From the NCBI RefSeq assembly GCF_009908315.1, contig NZ_JAAATW010000001.1:1054001-1118000 (forward strand): a stretch of DNA of 64,000 nt, given 5' to 3'. Position 1 is the first letter of the stretch. Each line of letters begins with the position of its first letter. The DNA comes from Paragemmobacter ruber. GTDB lineage: Bacteria > Pseudomonadota > Alphaproteobacteria > Rhodobacterales > Rhodobacteraceae. A program made the translations under genes and the position numbers. Below the pieces are notes generated by a model. The model searched no databases. It was not told the DNA's origin and saw only the letters and a program-made list of their open reading frames with translations. Positions 53,584-61,470 of the stretch are shown piece by piece.

Positions 53584-54507
53584 CTATTGCGCGGAAATCC
53601 CTGAATGCCATTTGATCAGGGCAAAGAAGTCATCCTGATCATGGCCGGTATTGGCGGCCGCGCGATACAGTTCGAGGATCAGCCCTGCCGTCAGCAGCGG
53701 CACACCCTTGGCGCGCCCGGCATCGCTGATCAGGGTGAAATCCTTGATCATCTGCTGCACCGTGAAGGCGGGTTTGTAATCCCCCGACACGATGAGGGAT
53801 GATTTATACTTGAACAACGGCGAGGCAACGGCGCTTTCGTTGATCACCTCGACCATCTTCTCGGCGCTCAGGCCACCGCTTGCCCCCAGCGACAGCGCCT
53901 CGGCAAGGATGGCGGCGTTGGCACCGACGAGCGTGTTGATCACAAGCTTCATGTAGCGCGCCTCTTCGCCGGGGCCGAGGTAGAACTGGCGCGTGGAGAA
54001 GTGGCGGATGAGGGGAAGCGCTTCGTCCCACCCGGCCGGATCGCCAGAGGCGAGGACAGTCAGGGCGCCCTGCTGCGCGGTGGTGGTGCTGCCCGAGACG
54101 GGGGCGCGGACATAGCGAATTCCCGCCGCGTCCAGCGCTGCTGCCACGTCGGCAGAGGCATCGGGAGAGACGGTGCTCATGTCCACGAAGGTGGCGCCGC
54201 GCGCGAGCACGCCCGCAAGGCCGGGCTCTGTGTCGCTGCCAAGAACCACAGCGCGCAAGGCGTGATCGTTTGGCAGGGTTGCAAAGACGATGTCACAGCG
54301 CGAGACTGCCGAAAGGTCGGCTGATGTGGCGGCCCCGGCTTGCTGTAGTGCGGCGCGCGCGTCCGGATCGGGTTCTGAAACCGCGACCGGATATCCGGCG
54401 CCGAGAAGGCGGAGCGACATCGGCGCGCCCATCTTGCCCGCCCCGACCCAGCCTGCCTGCAGGGCGTTCTCGGGCGCCACGTCCGCCCGTGCCAGATGCG
54501 ACTCCAT
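53584..54507 (-). CDS. NAD(P)-dependent beta-hydroxyacid dehydrogenase
   Basis: A 307-residue member of the 3-hydroxyisobutyrate dehydrogenase family: Rossmann motif AGWVGAGKMGAPMSLRLL near residue 20, DMSTVSPDASADV, substrate loop RAPVSGSTTTAQQGALTVLASGD, and the catalytic lysine in ARYMKLVINTLVGAN. Reversible oxidation of a hydroxyacid such as tartronate or hydroxyisobutyrate is the family role; the substrate here is unknown. GGAGGAG precedes the ATG by about 10 bases. First gene of the minus-strand unit, divergent from the MDR dehydrogenase gene. Confidence 0.88.
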   Translation of the reverse strand: MESHLARADVAPENALQAGWVGAGKMGAPMSLRLLGAGYPVAVSEPDPDARAALQQAGAATSADLSAVSRCDIVFATLPNDHALRAVVLGSDTEPGLAGVLARGATFVDMSTVSPDASADVAAALDAAGIRYVRAPVSGSTTTAQQGALTVLASGDPAGWDEALPLIRHFSTRQFYLGPGEEARYMKLVINTLVGANAAILAEALSLGASGGLSAEKMVEVINESAVASPLFKYKSSLIVSGDYKPAFTVQQMIKDFTLISDAGRAKGVPLLTAGLILELYRAAANTGHDQDDFFALIKWHSGISAQ

Positions 54508-54549
54508 CCCTGTGACCCTCCTCCTTGGCCTTACCGACAATAGGGGAAT

Positions 54550-54585
54550 CACTTCGGCGGTTCTTCTGTCGATTTGTCCGAAGTG
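54550..54585. promoter_or_regulatory. Candidate operator dyad CACTTCGG-N20-CCGAAGTG
   Basis: Two perfect 8-base inverted half-sites, 28 bases centre to centre, lie in the only long divergent gap of the cluster. They are 43 bases before the minus-strand first gene and 218 bases before the plus-strand first gene. The spacing places both on nearly the same helical face. Possible target of the winged-helix/solute-binding regulator. Confidence 0.5.
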
Positions 54586-54802
54586 GATAAATTAACGCGA
54601 AATGTTCCCAGATGGTTTTGTTATGCCTACTGGAGAGGAGACGAGTCGCTTTTGCGCGGGCGTTGCCCGGCAGAGCGGTGAGGCGAGAAAAAGGGTCGCA
54701 CAAATCAGGATGGTTCAGACGCTGTCGCACGGTCGGCGGCGATCGGATGAGCCTTGCCGCCGAACGGGCGGGGTGCGGCGGTGGAGACGGAGGAGGCGGG
54801 TC

Positions 54803-55870
54803 ATGCGTGCAGTAAGGTTTCACGGGGCAAAGGACATCCGGGTGGAGGATGTGGCCGAGCCGTCGGATCGGCTTGCCCATGATGACGTGCTGATCGCGCC
54901 GGTGGTTTCTGGGATCTGCGGAACGGACCTGCATGAATACATCGCGGGCCCGATCGTCACGCCAAAGACGCCGCATGCCTACACGGGCGCGACCAATCCG
55001 CAGATCCTTGGGCACGAATTTTCGGCGCTTGTCCTGAAGGTTGGTGATGCGGTCAGCCATGTGAAGGCGGGCGATCGTATCTCGATCCAGCCGCTTTTGT
55101 CGCCGCGCGACGATTATTATGGCCGGCGCGGGCTGTTCCATCTGTCGCCCAGCATGGGTTGCGTCGGGCTGAGCTGGGCCTGGGGCGGGATGGGCGAGAA
55201 GGCGGTGATCAAGGATTACAACGCCCAGCCGGTGCCGGACGGGATCACGGATGAGCAGGCCGCGATGATCGAGCCTGCCGCAGTGGCGCTTTACGGGGTG
55301 GATCGTGGGCGCGTGGAGGCGGGATCGACGGTTCTTGTGTCGGGTGCGGGTCCCATCGGGGCGCTGACGGTGCTTGCGGCAAAGGCGGCGGGCGCGGCAA
55401 CGATCATCGTGGCAGAGCCTAACCCCAATCGCCGCCGCATCATTTCGGACATAGCGCCCTATGCCCATGTAGCGGATACCCGAAGCGGAGAAATTGCGAA
55501 GATCGTAGCCGATCTGACCGAGGAGGGCGTTGGAGTGGACGTGGCGCTGGAATGTGTCGGGTTGGAAGCGTCTCTTAACACCTGTGCCGAGGCGGTGCGT
55601 CGTCAAGGGCGGGTGGTGCAGGTGGGCCTGCACATGGCGCCCGCGCGCGTGGATGCCATGCTTTGGGCGCTGAAGGATATCACGGTCGAGGCGACGTGGT
55701 GCTACCCGACGCAGATCTGGCCGCGCATCGCTCGTATGATCGCGGCGGGTATTTTCCCGGTCGAGAAGGTCATCACCGCCCGGATCGACGCCAAGGATGT
55801 GGTCGCCAAGGGGTTCGAGGCGCTGCTCGACCCGTCGGGTGAGCATCTGAAGATCCTTGTCCGCACGTGA
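54803..55870 (+). CDS. MDR alcohol dehydrogenase, butanediol dehydrogenase-like, lacking structural zinc cysteines
   Basis: A 355-residue medium-chain dehydrogenase. Catalytic zinc ligands fit GICGTDLHEY (Cys near 40) and GHEFSALV (His-Glu). The nucleotide fold is VLVSGAGPIGALTVLAAKAAGA. In the lobe where 2,3-butanediol dehydrogenases carry four structural-zinc cysteines, the sequence reads LLSPRDDYYGRRGLFHLSPS, and none remain. It should oxidise a secondary alcohol or polyol in the cytoplasm. The start follows GGAGGAGG by 6 bases; a longer upstream frame is low-complexity. It opens the plus-strand unit. Confidence 0.87.
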   Translation: MRAVRFHGAKDIRVEDVAEPSDRLAHDDVLIAPVVSGICGTDLHEYIAGPIVTPKTPHAYTGATNPQILGHEFSALVLKVGDAVSHVKAGDRISIQPLLSPRDDYYGRRGLFHLSPSMGCVGLSWAWGGMGEKAVIKDYNAQPVPDGITDEQAAMIEPAAVALYGVDRGRVEAGSTVLVSGAGPIGALTVLAAKAAGAATIIVAEPNPNRRRIISDIAPYAHVADTRSGEIAKIVADLTEEGVGVDVALECVGLEASLNTCAEAVRRQGRVVQVGLHMAPARVDAMLWALKDITVEATWCYPTQIWPRIARMIAAGIFPVEKVITARIDAKDVVAKGFEALLDPSGEHLKILVRT

Positions 55871-55898
55871 AACCGGATACCGCAGAGAGAGACCGAGA

Positions 55899-56969
55899 AT
55901 GAGCACGAAGAACGTAGCCCTGATCGTGGGGGCGACCGGCCTGTCCGGCAGTTACACGGGCCGCCTGCTGAAGGAAAATGGCTGGACCGTAGTGACGCTG
56001 TCGCGTGGTGTGGCGGACCTTGAATTCTCGGACCGTCATATCGCGGCGGACCTCACGGATGGGGCTGGCAGCAAGGCGGCACTGGCGGCGGCGCAGGACG
56101 TGACGCATGTGTTCTTCTGCACCTGGTCGCGGCAGCCGAACGAGGCCGAGAATGTACGCGTGAACGGCGCGATGATCCGGCATCTGTTCGAGGGGCTGGA
56201 GGGCGCGGCCCTGAAACACGCCGCGCTGGTGACGGGGTTGAAGCATTACCTGGGGTCGTTCGACGACTATGCGAAGGTGAAGCCTTACACCCCCTTCCTT
56301 GAATCCAGCCCGCGCCTGCCGGGGCTGAACTTCTATTACGCGCAAGAGGATGTGCTGTTCGAATTCGCGGCAAAGCGCGGCTTTACCTGGTCGGTGCATC
56401 GCCCGCATACGATGATCGGTTTCGTCATCGGCAATGCGATGAACATGGCGGTGACGCTGGCCTGCTATGCCGTGATCTGCAAGCATACGGGGCGGCCCTT
56501 CGTCTATCCGGGGTCAACCGAGCAGTACAACGCCGTCACCGATGTGACGGATGCGCGTCTGCTGGCCCGGCAGTTGCTTTGGACGGTCGATACGCCCGCC
56601 GCGGCCGATACGCCCTTCAACACGGCCAATGGCGACGTGTTCCGCTGGACATGGCTGTGGCAGCAGATCGCGGATTACTTCGGGCTGGAGGTCGCGCCGC
56701 ATCCGGGCCATCCCACCCCGCTTGTCGCGCAGATGGCGGATTCGCCCAAGATCTGGGCCGAGATCGTGGCGCAGCACGGGCTGCAGGACATCCCGGTCGA
56801 TCGGCTGGCGTCGTGGTGGCACAGCGACGCCGATCTGGGACGGACGCTGGAATGTTTTACCGACATGACCAACAGCCGGACGCTTGGCTTTGCCGCCTAT
56901 CAGTCCACCCGCAACAGCTTCACTGACGTCTTCGATGAATTGAAGGCGCGCAAGATCATCCCCGCCTGA
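55899..56969 (+). CDS. PRISE-family enone reductase (progesterone 5-beta-reductase-like SDR)
   Basis: An atypical SDR of 356 residues. Nucleotide motif VGATGLSGSYTGRLL near residue 10; the PRISE catalytic lysine motif VTGLKHYLGSF near residue 112; the tyrosine motif NFYYAQEDVLFE near residue 148; then FTWSVHRPHTMIGF and YNAVTDVTDARLLARQLLW. PRISE enzymes reduce the double bond of 1,4-enones such as progesterone or iridoid precursors. In bacteria they are rarely characterised. Here it sits amid sugar-type oxidoreductases, implying an unsaturated keto intermediate. The start is the ATG after GAGAGAGACCGAGA. Confidence 0.85.
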   Translation: MSTKNVALIVGATGLSGSYTGRLLKENGWTVVTLSRGVADLEFSDRHIAADLTDGAGSKAALAAAQDVTHVFFCTWSRQPNEAENVRVNGAMIRHLFEGLEGAALKHAALVTGLKHYLGSFDDYAKVKPYTPFLESSPRLPGLNFYYAQEDVLFEFAAKRGFTWSVHRPHTMIGFVIGNAMNMAVTLACYAVICKHTGRPFVYPGSTEQYNAVTDVTDARLLARQLLWTVDTPAAADTPFNTANGDVFRWTWLWQQIADYFGLEVAPHPGHPTPLVAQMADSPKIWAEIVAQHGLQDIPVDRLASWWHSDADLGRTLECFTDMTNSRTLGFAAYQSTRNSFTDVFDELKARKIIPA

Positions 56970-56986
56970 GCCCTGCGGAGTTCACA

Positions 56987-57271
56987 ATGCACTATGTCGT
57001 TCACTGCCTTGACCATGAGGGGGCCGTCGGCACCCGTCTGGCGAATTACGAGGCCCACAAAGCCTATCTCGCGGCTGCCACGGTGAGGACCGTGATTTCC
57101 GGCCCGCTGCTGGCCGATGACAACGAGACGATGATCGGATCCTGCTTCGTGCTGGAAGCCGACAGCCTTGCCGATGTGCAGGCGTTCAACAGCAATGATC
57201 CGTTCAACAAGGTGGGTCTTTGGAAGACCGTGTCGATTCGGCCCTTCCTCAAGCGCGTGGATAACCGGTGA
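56987..57271 (+). CDS. YciI-family protein
   Basis: A 94-residue dimeric alpha/beta-barrel protein: MHYVVHCLDHEGAVGTRLANYEAHKAYL, then ISGPLLADDNETMIGSCFVLEADSLADVQAFNSNDPF and KTVSIRPF. Family members include TftG of 2,4,5-trichlorophenoxyacetate breakdown, which acts next to a maleylacetate reductase, and muconolactone-isomerase-like proteins. A lyase or isomerase role on a cyclic intermediate is possible. The stop overlaps the next ATG (TGATG). Confidence 0.85.
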   Translation: MHYVVHCLDHEGAVGTRLANYEAHKAYLAAATVRTVISGPLLADDNETMIGSCFVLEADSLADVQAFNSNDPFNKVGLWKTVSIRPFLKRVDNR

Positions 57272-58278
57272 TGGCGGGTCCGGTGAAGATCGCCCTCGTG
57301 GGCATGGGGTGGTGGGGCCAGAAGATGCTGGCCGTGCTTGAGGCCGCGCCCGAGGATATCCGCGTGGTTCGTGCGGTGGAGCCGAATGTCGACGGCGTGC
57401 GCGCGCTGTGTGACGGCAAGGGCATCCCTCTTTCGGCCGATTACGCCGATGCGCTGGCCGATCCGGAGGTGGAGGCGGTGGTGCTGGCCACGCCCCATTC
57501 GCTGCATACCGCGCAGATCGCGGCGGCGGTGGCGGCGGGCAAGCACATCTTTTGCGAAAAGCCACTGGCGCTGACCAAGGCCGAGGCAGAGCAGTCGGTC
57601 GCGCTGTGCCGGGATGCGGGGCTGGTGCTGGGCATGGGGCACGAGCGGCGGTGGGAACCGCCGGTGGCCGAGATGCTGGCACTGGCGGATGCCGGGACTT
57701 TGGGCCGCATCCACCAGATCGAGGCGAATTTCAGCCACGACAAGTTCCTGTCGCTGGATCGCGGCAATTGGCGGCTGAAGGCGGATCAGGCCCCGGCGGG
57801 GGGCATGACGGCCACCGGCATCCATCTGCTGGACCTTTCGGTGCGGTTGCTTGGTCCCGCGGAAAGCGTGCTTTGCATTTGCGAACAGCTGTCTTCTGAC
57901 CTGCCGCAGGGCGACACGGTCGCGGCCTATGTGAAGTTCAAGGGCGGCGGGACCTCCTATGTCTCGGCCTCGCTGGCCAATCCGTTCATGTCGCGCTTCA
58001 CGGTCTATGGATCGGGCGGCTGGATCGACATCCGCGACAAGGCCCACGTCGAGGCGCCGGATGGCTGGATCGTGACCTCCGCCATGAAGGGCGGGCCGAT
58101 CATGACGACCGAGGTCGGAAAGGCCGAACCCGTGAAGGACAATCTGGTGGCCTTTGCCCGCGCCGTGCGGGGCGGGGCGGCCTATCCGATCACCGCAGAC
58201 CATCTGGTGAACAATATCGCACTGCTTGAGGCGGTGTTCCGCTCGGCCCTGTCGGGCCGGATCGAAACCGTTGCCTGA
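57271..58278 (+). CDS. Gfo/Idh/MocA-family oxidoreductase
   Basis: A 335-residue sugar or polyol dehydrogenase family member. N-terminal Rossmann motif VKIALVGMGWWGQKML; the family EKP motif FCEKPLAL near residue 96 (catalytic lysine); GLVLGMGHERRWEPPVAEML; and the histidine GIHLLDLSVRL near residue 182. Homologues oxidise inositols, glucose-6-type sugars or 1,5-anhydro sugars with NAD(P). The ATG overlaps the YciI stop. A GTG three bases earlier is the alternative start. Confidence 0.9.
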   Translation: MAGPVKIALVGMGWWGQKMLAVLEAAPEDIRVVRAVEPNVDGVRALCDGKGIPLSADYADALADPEVEAVVLATPHSLHTAQIAAAVAAGKHIFCEKPLALTKAEAEQSVALCRDAGLVLGMGHERRWEPPVAEMLALADAGTLGRIHQIEANFSHDKFLSLDRGNWRLKADQAPAGGMTATGIHLLDLSVRLLGPAESVLCICEQLSSDLPQGDTVAAYVKFKGGGTSYVSASLANPFMSRFTVYGSGGWIDIRDKAHVEAPDGWIVTSAMKGGPIMTTEVGKAEPVKDNLVAFARAVRGGAAYPITADHLVNNIALLEAVFRSALSGRIETVA

Positions 58279-58293
58279 GAAAGGGAGACAGAC

Positions 58294-59274
58294 ATGAAGG
58301 CGCTCATCTTCGATCAGCCGAACAAGCCCGTGGTGACGGATGTCCAGACCCCGGGGATCACCGAGAACGAGGTCCTCGTCCGGTCGCGGCGTGTCGGTAT
58401 CTGTCATTCGGATTACGAATTGTTGGCGGGCAAATACATCATCCCAATCAGCTATCCGGTCACGCCCGGCCATGAATGGGTGGGCGAGGTGGTCGAGGTG
58501 GGTCGCAACGTCAAGGGGTTCCGGCCCGGCGACCGTGTGGTGGGCGAATGCGTGATCCGCACACCCGAACGCATCCACCATTTCGGCTTTTCGATGGACG
58601 GGGCGAACCGCGAGTATTTCGCGGCACGGCCGGAATGGCTGCACAAGTTGCCGGAGGCCGTGGATGACGCCAAGGGCGCGCTGATCGAACCGTTTACCTG
58701 CGGGTACTACGCCGTGCTGCGGCATGGCGGTGTGAACCCGTCGCATCGGGTGGTGGTGTCGGGCGGCGGGACAATCGGTCTGGTGACGGCTGCGGCCGCC
58801 ATCGGGATGGGGGCCGAGGTGATCGTGGTCGATCCCGTGCCGCTGCGCCGCGAGATCGCGATGAAACTGGGTTGCGTGGGCACGGTTGACCCGATGAACG
58901 GCAATCCGGTCGAGGCGGTGACAGAGATGACGAAGGGTGGCGCCGACCTCGTGGTCGAGGCGGCGGGTCATGCGGCGTCTTTGGCAAACGTGTTCGACTA
59001 TGCGCGGCCCGAGGGCTGTGTGTCGATGGTGGGGATCAGCATCGGCCAGAAGATCCCGGTGGAGCTGGGCAAGATCCAAATCAAGGATCTGGACGTGAAG
59101 GGCTGCATCGGGTCGCCCGGTGTGTGGCCTTCGGCCATCCGGTTCCTCGAGCGGACGGGGTTCGACCTGTCGCCGATCCAGACGCACAGCTTTGCGCTGG
59201 ATGACGCGCTGACGGCCTATGAGCTGGGCAAGGACCCGACCAAGGCCGTGAAGATCACGCTGGAAATCGCCTGA
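58294..59274 (+). CDS. Zinc-type alcohol dehydrogenase, sugar-acid/polyol branch
   Basis: A 326-residue MDR enzyme: catalytic ligands in RVGICHSDYELLAGK and GHEWVGEVVEVG, GDRVVGECVIRTPERIHHFGFSMDGANREYF, nucleotide motif VVVSGGGTIGLVTAAAAIGMGA, and SMVGISIGQKIPVELGKIQIKDL. It resembles L-idonate/galactonate-type and RspB-like dehydrogenases. Structural-zinc cysteines are absent here as well. It lies 15 bases after the Gfo/Idh gene with GGGAGA before its ATG. Confidence 0.87.
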   Translation: MKALIFDQPNKPVVTDVQTPGITENEVLVRSRRVGICHSDYELLAGKYIIPISYPVTPGHEWVGEVVEVGRNVKGFRPGDRVVGECVIRTPERIHHFGFSMDGANREYFAARPEWLHKLPEAVDDAKGALIEPFTCGYYAVLRHGGVNPSHRVVVSGGGTIGLVTAAAAIGMGAEVIVVDPVPLRREIAMKLGCVGTVDPMNGNPVEAVTEMTKGGADLVVEAAGHAASLANVFDYARPEGCVSMVGISIGQKIPVELGKIQIKDLDVKGCIGSPGVWPSAIRFLERTGFDLSPIQTHSFALDDALTAYELGKDPTKAVKITLEIA

Positions 59275-59304
59275 GGCGGGACCGGGATCGGGGGGAGCGG
59301 GACC

Positions 59305-60309
59305 ATGCTGGACAATCCGGGGACGGCGACGATGCAGGGTGCTGCGCCCGACTGGCGGTCGGTGCGGTTGGCGCGCGGTTTCGTCACGGTGGTCGTCTCC
59401 ACCGTCGCGCTGCTGGTCCTGTGCTGGGCTGTCGCGCCGTCGGCTGTTTCGGCGGGGGCGCTGGCGGGAAGCCTGCCCTTCGCGGCGATCATCGCCATCG
59501 TGGGGCTGGGGCAGATGCTGGTCGTGCAGCAGGGCGGGTTCGACCTGTCGCTGGCGGGCGGTGTGTCGTTGGCCGTGGTGATCACGACCCATTTGCCGTC
59601 GGGGAATGATGCGGCGCTGCCGTCGGCGATCCTGCTTGCGCTGGCCTTTGCCACGGTGGCGGGGGTGGCGAACGGCATCCTGGTCGGCGTTATGCGGCTG
59701 AATGCGATCATCGCGACGATCGGGATTAATGCGGTTCTTTACGGGGCTGTGTTTGCGGTCTCGGGCGGTGTGCCGCGCATCACGACCCCTCTGATGTCTG
59801 CGATTGCCGGGGGCAAGACGGCGGGCATCCCGAACTCGGTCCTGTTTGCGCTTGCGCTGATGCTGTTGGTCAGTTTCGTGCTGAAGAAAACGGTCGTCGG
59901 GCGCCGGTTCGAGGCGATCGGTGCCAACCCTGCCGCTGCGCATGCTGCAGGGCTGCGGGTGCGGCTGCATCAGACGATGGCCTATGTCTATGCGCAACTG
60001 CTCTACTGCGTGGCCGGTATCCTGATCTCCGGGATCACGCGCGAACCCACCGCCTTTCAGGGGGATAGCCTGCTGCTGCCGTCGGTAGCCGTCGTGGTGC
60101 TGGCGGGGACATCGCTGCTGGGCGGTCGGGGGTATCCGATTTCGACGGTGGTCGCTGCGTTCTTCCTGAACCAGCTGAGCCAATTCGCCCTTGCCGTCGG
60201 AGTGCCGTTCTCGGCCCAGACCATCATCCAGGCCTTGGCCCTGGTCTGTGGGATCGGCGTCTACTCGGTCCGCTGGAAGCGGTCCGCAAGAACTCGTGCA
60301 TCAAAGTAA
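59305..60309 (+). CDS. Ribose-type ABC importer, stand-alone permease
   Basis: RbsC-like permease of 334 residues: AIIAIVGLGQMLVVQQGGFDLSLAGGVSLAVV, GVANGILVGVMRLNAIIATIGINAVLYG, AIGANPAAAHAAGLRVRLHQTMAYVYAQ and LAGTSLLGGRGYPISTVVAAFFL. Helices number about ten. It probably pairs with the permease half of the fused protein two genes later to make the full pore. The start ATG (MLDNPGTATM) has GGGGGAGCGG upstream. Confidence 0.9.
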   Translation: MLDNPGTATMQGAAPDWRSVRLARGFVTVVVSTVALLVLCWAVAPSAVSAGALAGSLPFAAIIAIVGLGQMLVVQQGGFDLSLAGGVSLAVVITTHLPSGNDAALPSAILLALAFATVAGVANGILVGVMRLNAIIATIGINAVLYGAVFAVSGGVPRITTPLMSAIAGGKTAGIPNSVLFALALMLLVSFVLKKTVVGRRFEAIGANPAAAHAAGLRVRLHQTMAYVYAQLLYCVAGILISGITREPTAFQGDSLLLPSVAVVVLAGTSLLGGRGYPISTVVAAFFLNQLSQFALAVGVPFSAQTIIQALALVCGIGVYSVRWKRSARTRASK

Positions 60310-60333
60310 GTCCAAACTCGGAGGATACGGACA

Positions 60334-61395
60334 ATGTCTATGGCAAAACCGATGAAGGCGGCTCTGGCAGCCTTTGCACTGACTACCGCCGTTGGCGCGA
60401 CGGCCGCGATGGCGGAAACGCCGTCCTGGTGCGGGCCGAACGAGGCCTCGCTCGCCCTGCTGGACGGGTTTGGCGGGAACAGCTGGCGTCTGGTGACGAC
60501 GGCATCCGGCGCGGAAGAGGCGGCGAAGTGCCCGACCATCACGCAGTATGAATATGCCGACGGTCAGGGCAACACGCAGAAGGCGATTTCGGACATCAAC
60601 TCGATGGCTGCGCGCGGGATCAACGCGCTGGTGGTGTTCGGCGATGCCGGCCCCGCCGTGCTGCCCGCGCTGACCAATGCGCATCGTTCCGGTGCGGTCG
60701 TGGTGCCCTACCGCGTCGACGTGGGTGGCGCGGAAGGCGAGAACTACGCCAAGTTCATTGGGTCGTCCTTCGTCGAGGACGGCAAGAGCTGGGGCAATTG
60801 GATCAAGGAAATCCTGCCCGAGGGCGGCAACATCCTGTTCCTGTCCGGCCCGGCGGGCAACAGCCAGGGACTGGACGAGCTGAAGGGGATGAAGGAGGTT
60901 CTGGACGACAAGTATGTCTTCGTGAACCCTGAACCCTTTGCCGTCACCAACTGGGACCCGGCGCTGACGCAGCAGGTCCTGTCGGCCGAGATCGCGAAGA
61001 ACGACAAGATCGACGTGATCGTGTCCGACTTCGGCCCGTCTCTGGTGGGCGCGCTGCCGGTGTTCAAGGAATATGGCCGCTCGATCCCGGCGCTCGCCAC
61101 CTCGGACGGCAACTCGCTGGCCTGCTTCTGGGAGCAGAACAAGGACGCCAACCCGGACTTCAAACTCTTCACCGTCGCGACCGGCAACGACAACGTGCGT
61201 CTGGCCGTGCAGTGGGCGGTCGCGCTGGCGACCGGTGGCACGCCGCCTGCGGACAACATCTTCAAGGCGCCGGTCTACGAGAACTCCGTCACGGGTCAGC
61301 CGAACCCTGTCACCTGCCGTCCCGACCTGCCGGGCGCGATCTACCTGTCCGCCGAGCTGGCGGATGACGCGCAGGCCAAGGCGGTCGGCCAGTAA
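60334..61395 (+). CDS. Sugar-type ABC importer, periplasmic binding protein
   Basis: Type I periplasmic binding protein of 353 residues with signal peptide AALAAFALTTAVGATAAMAET. The mature protein starts with a region rich in cysteine and tryptophan (PSWCGPNEASLALLDGFGGNSWRLV). It continues with QGNTQKAISDINSMAARGINALVVFGDAGPAV and RSGAVVVPYRVDVGGAEGENYA. The N-terminal cysteine may pair with one in AAKCPTI. The branch is seen with importers for unusual sugars; the ligand is unknown. AGGA lies 7 bases before the ATG. Confidence 0.9.
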   Translation: MSMAKPMKAALAAFALTTAVGATAAMAETPSWCGPNEASLALLDGFGGNSWRLVTTASGAEEAAKCPTITQYEYADGQGNTQKAISDINSMAARGINALVVFGDAGPAVLPALTNAHRSGAVVVPYRVDVGGAEGENYAKFIGSSFVEDGKSWGNWIKEILPEGGNILFLSGPAGNSQGLDELKGMKEVLDDKYVFVNPEPFAVTNWDPALTQQVLSAEIAKNDKIDVIVSDFGPSLVGALPVFKEYGRSIPALATSDGNSLACFWEQNKDANPDFKLFTVATGNDNVRLAVQWAVALATGGTPPADNIFKAPVYENSVTGQPNPVTCRPDLPGAIYLSAELADDAQAKAVGQ

Positions 61396-61403
61396 GGAGA
61401 ACC

Positions 61404-61431
61404 GGGCCCGGGGGCGCGTTCCCCCGGGCCC
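61404..61431 (+). other. Intra-operon hairpin after the binding-protein gene
   Basis: GGGCCCGGGGG-cgcgtt-CCCCCGGGCCC, a perfect 11-bp stem 8 bases beyond the stop codon, with no U-tract. It parallels the hairpin after the other binding-protein gene at 42852 and probably stabilises mRNA for the abundant binding protein. Confidence 0.7.
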
Positions 61432-61470
61432 ATCCAATCGTTGCGGACCCTCATTGATCGAGGCCGACCC

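Noticed and set aside
54583-54591. A DnaA-box-like AGTGGATAA, considered because of the skew change
   Set aside because: It is a single site one base off consensus, 20 kb from the skew change, without an AT-rich region or further boxes.
57064-60183. A 1039-codon open frame on the minus strand opposite YciI, Gfo/Idh, ADH and the permease gene
   Set aside because: It is rich in His/Arg/Gln, has no domain or ribosome site, and lies antisense to four well-supported genes. High GC makes such frames common.
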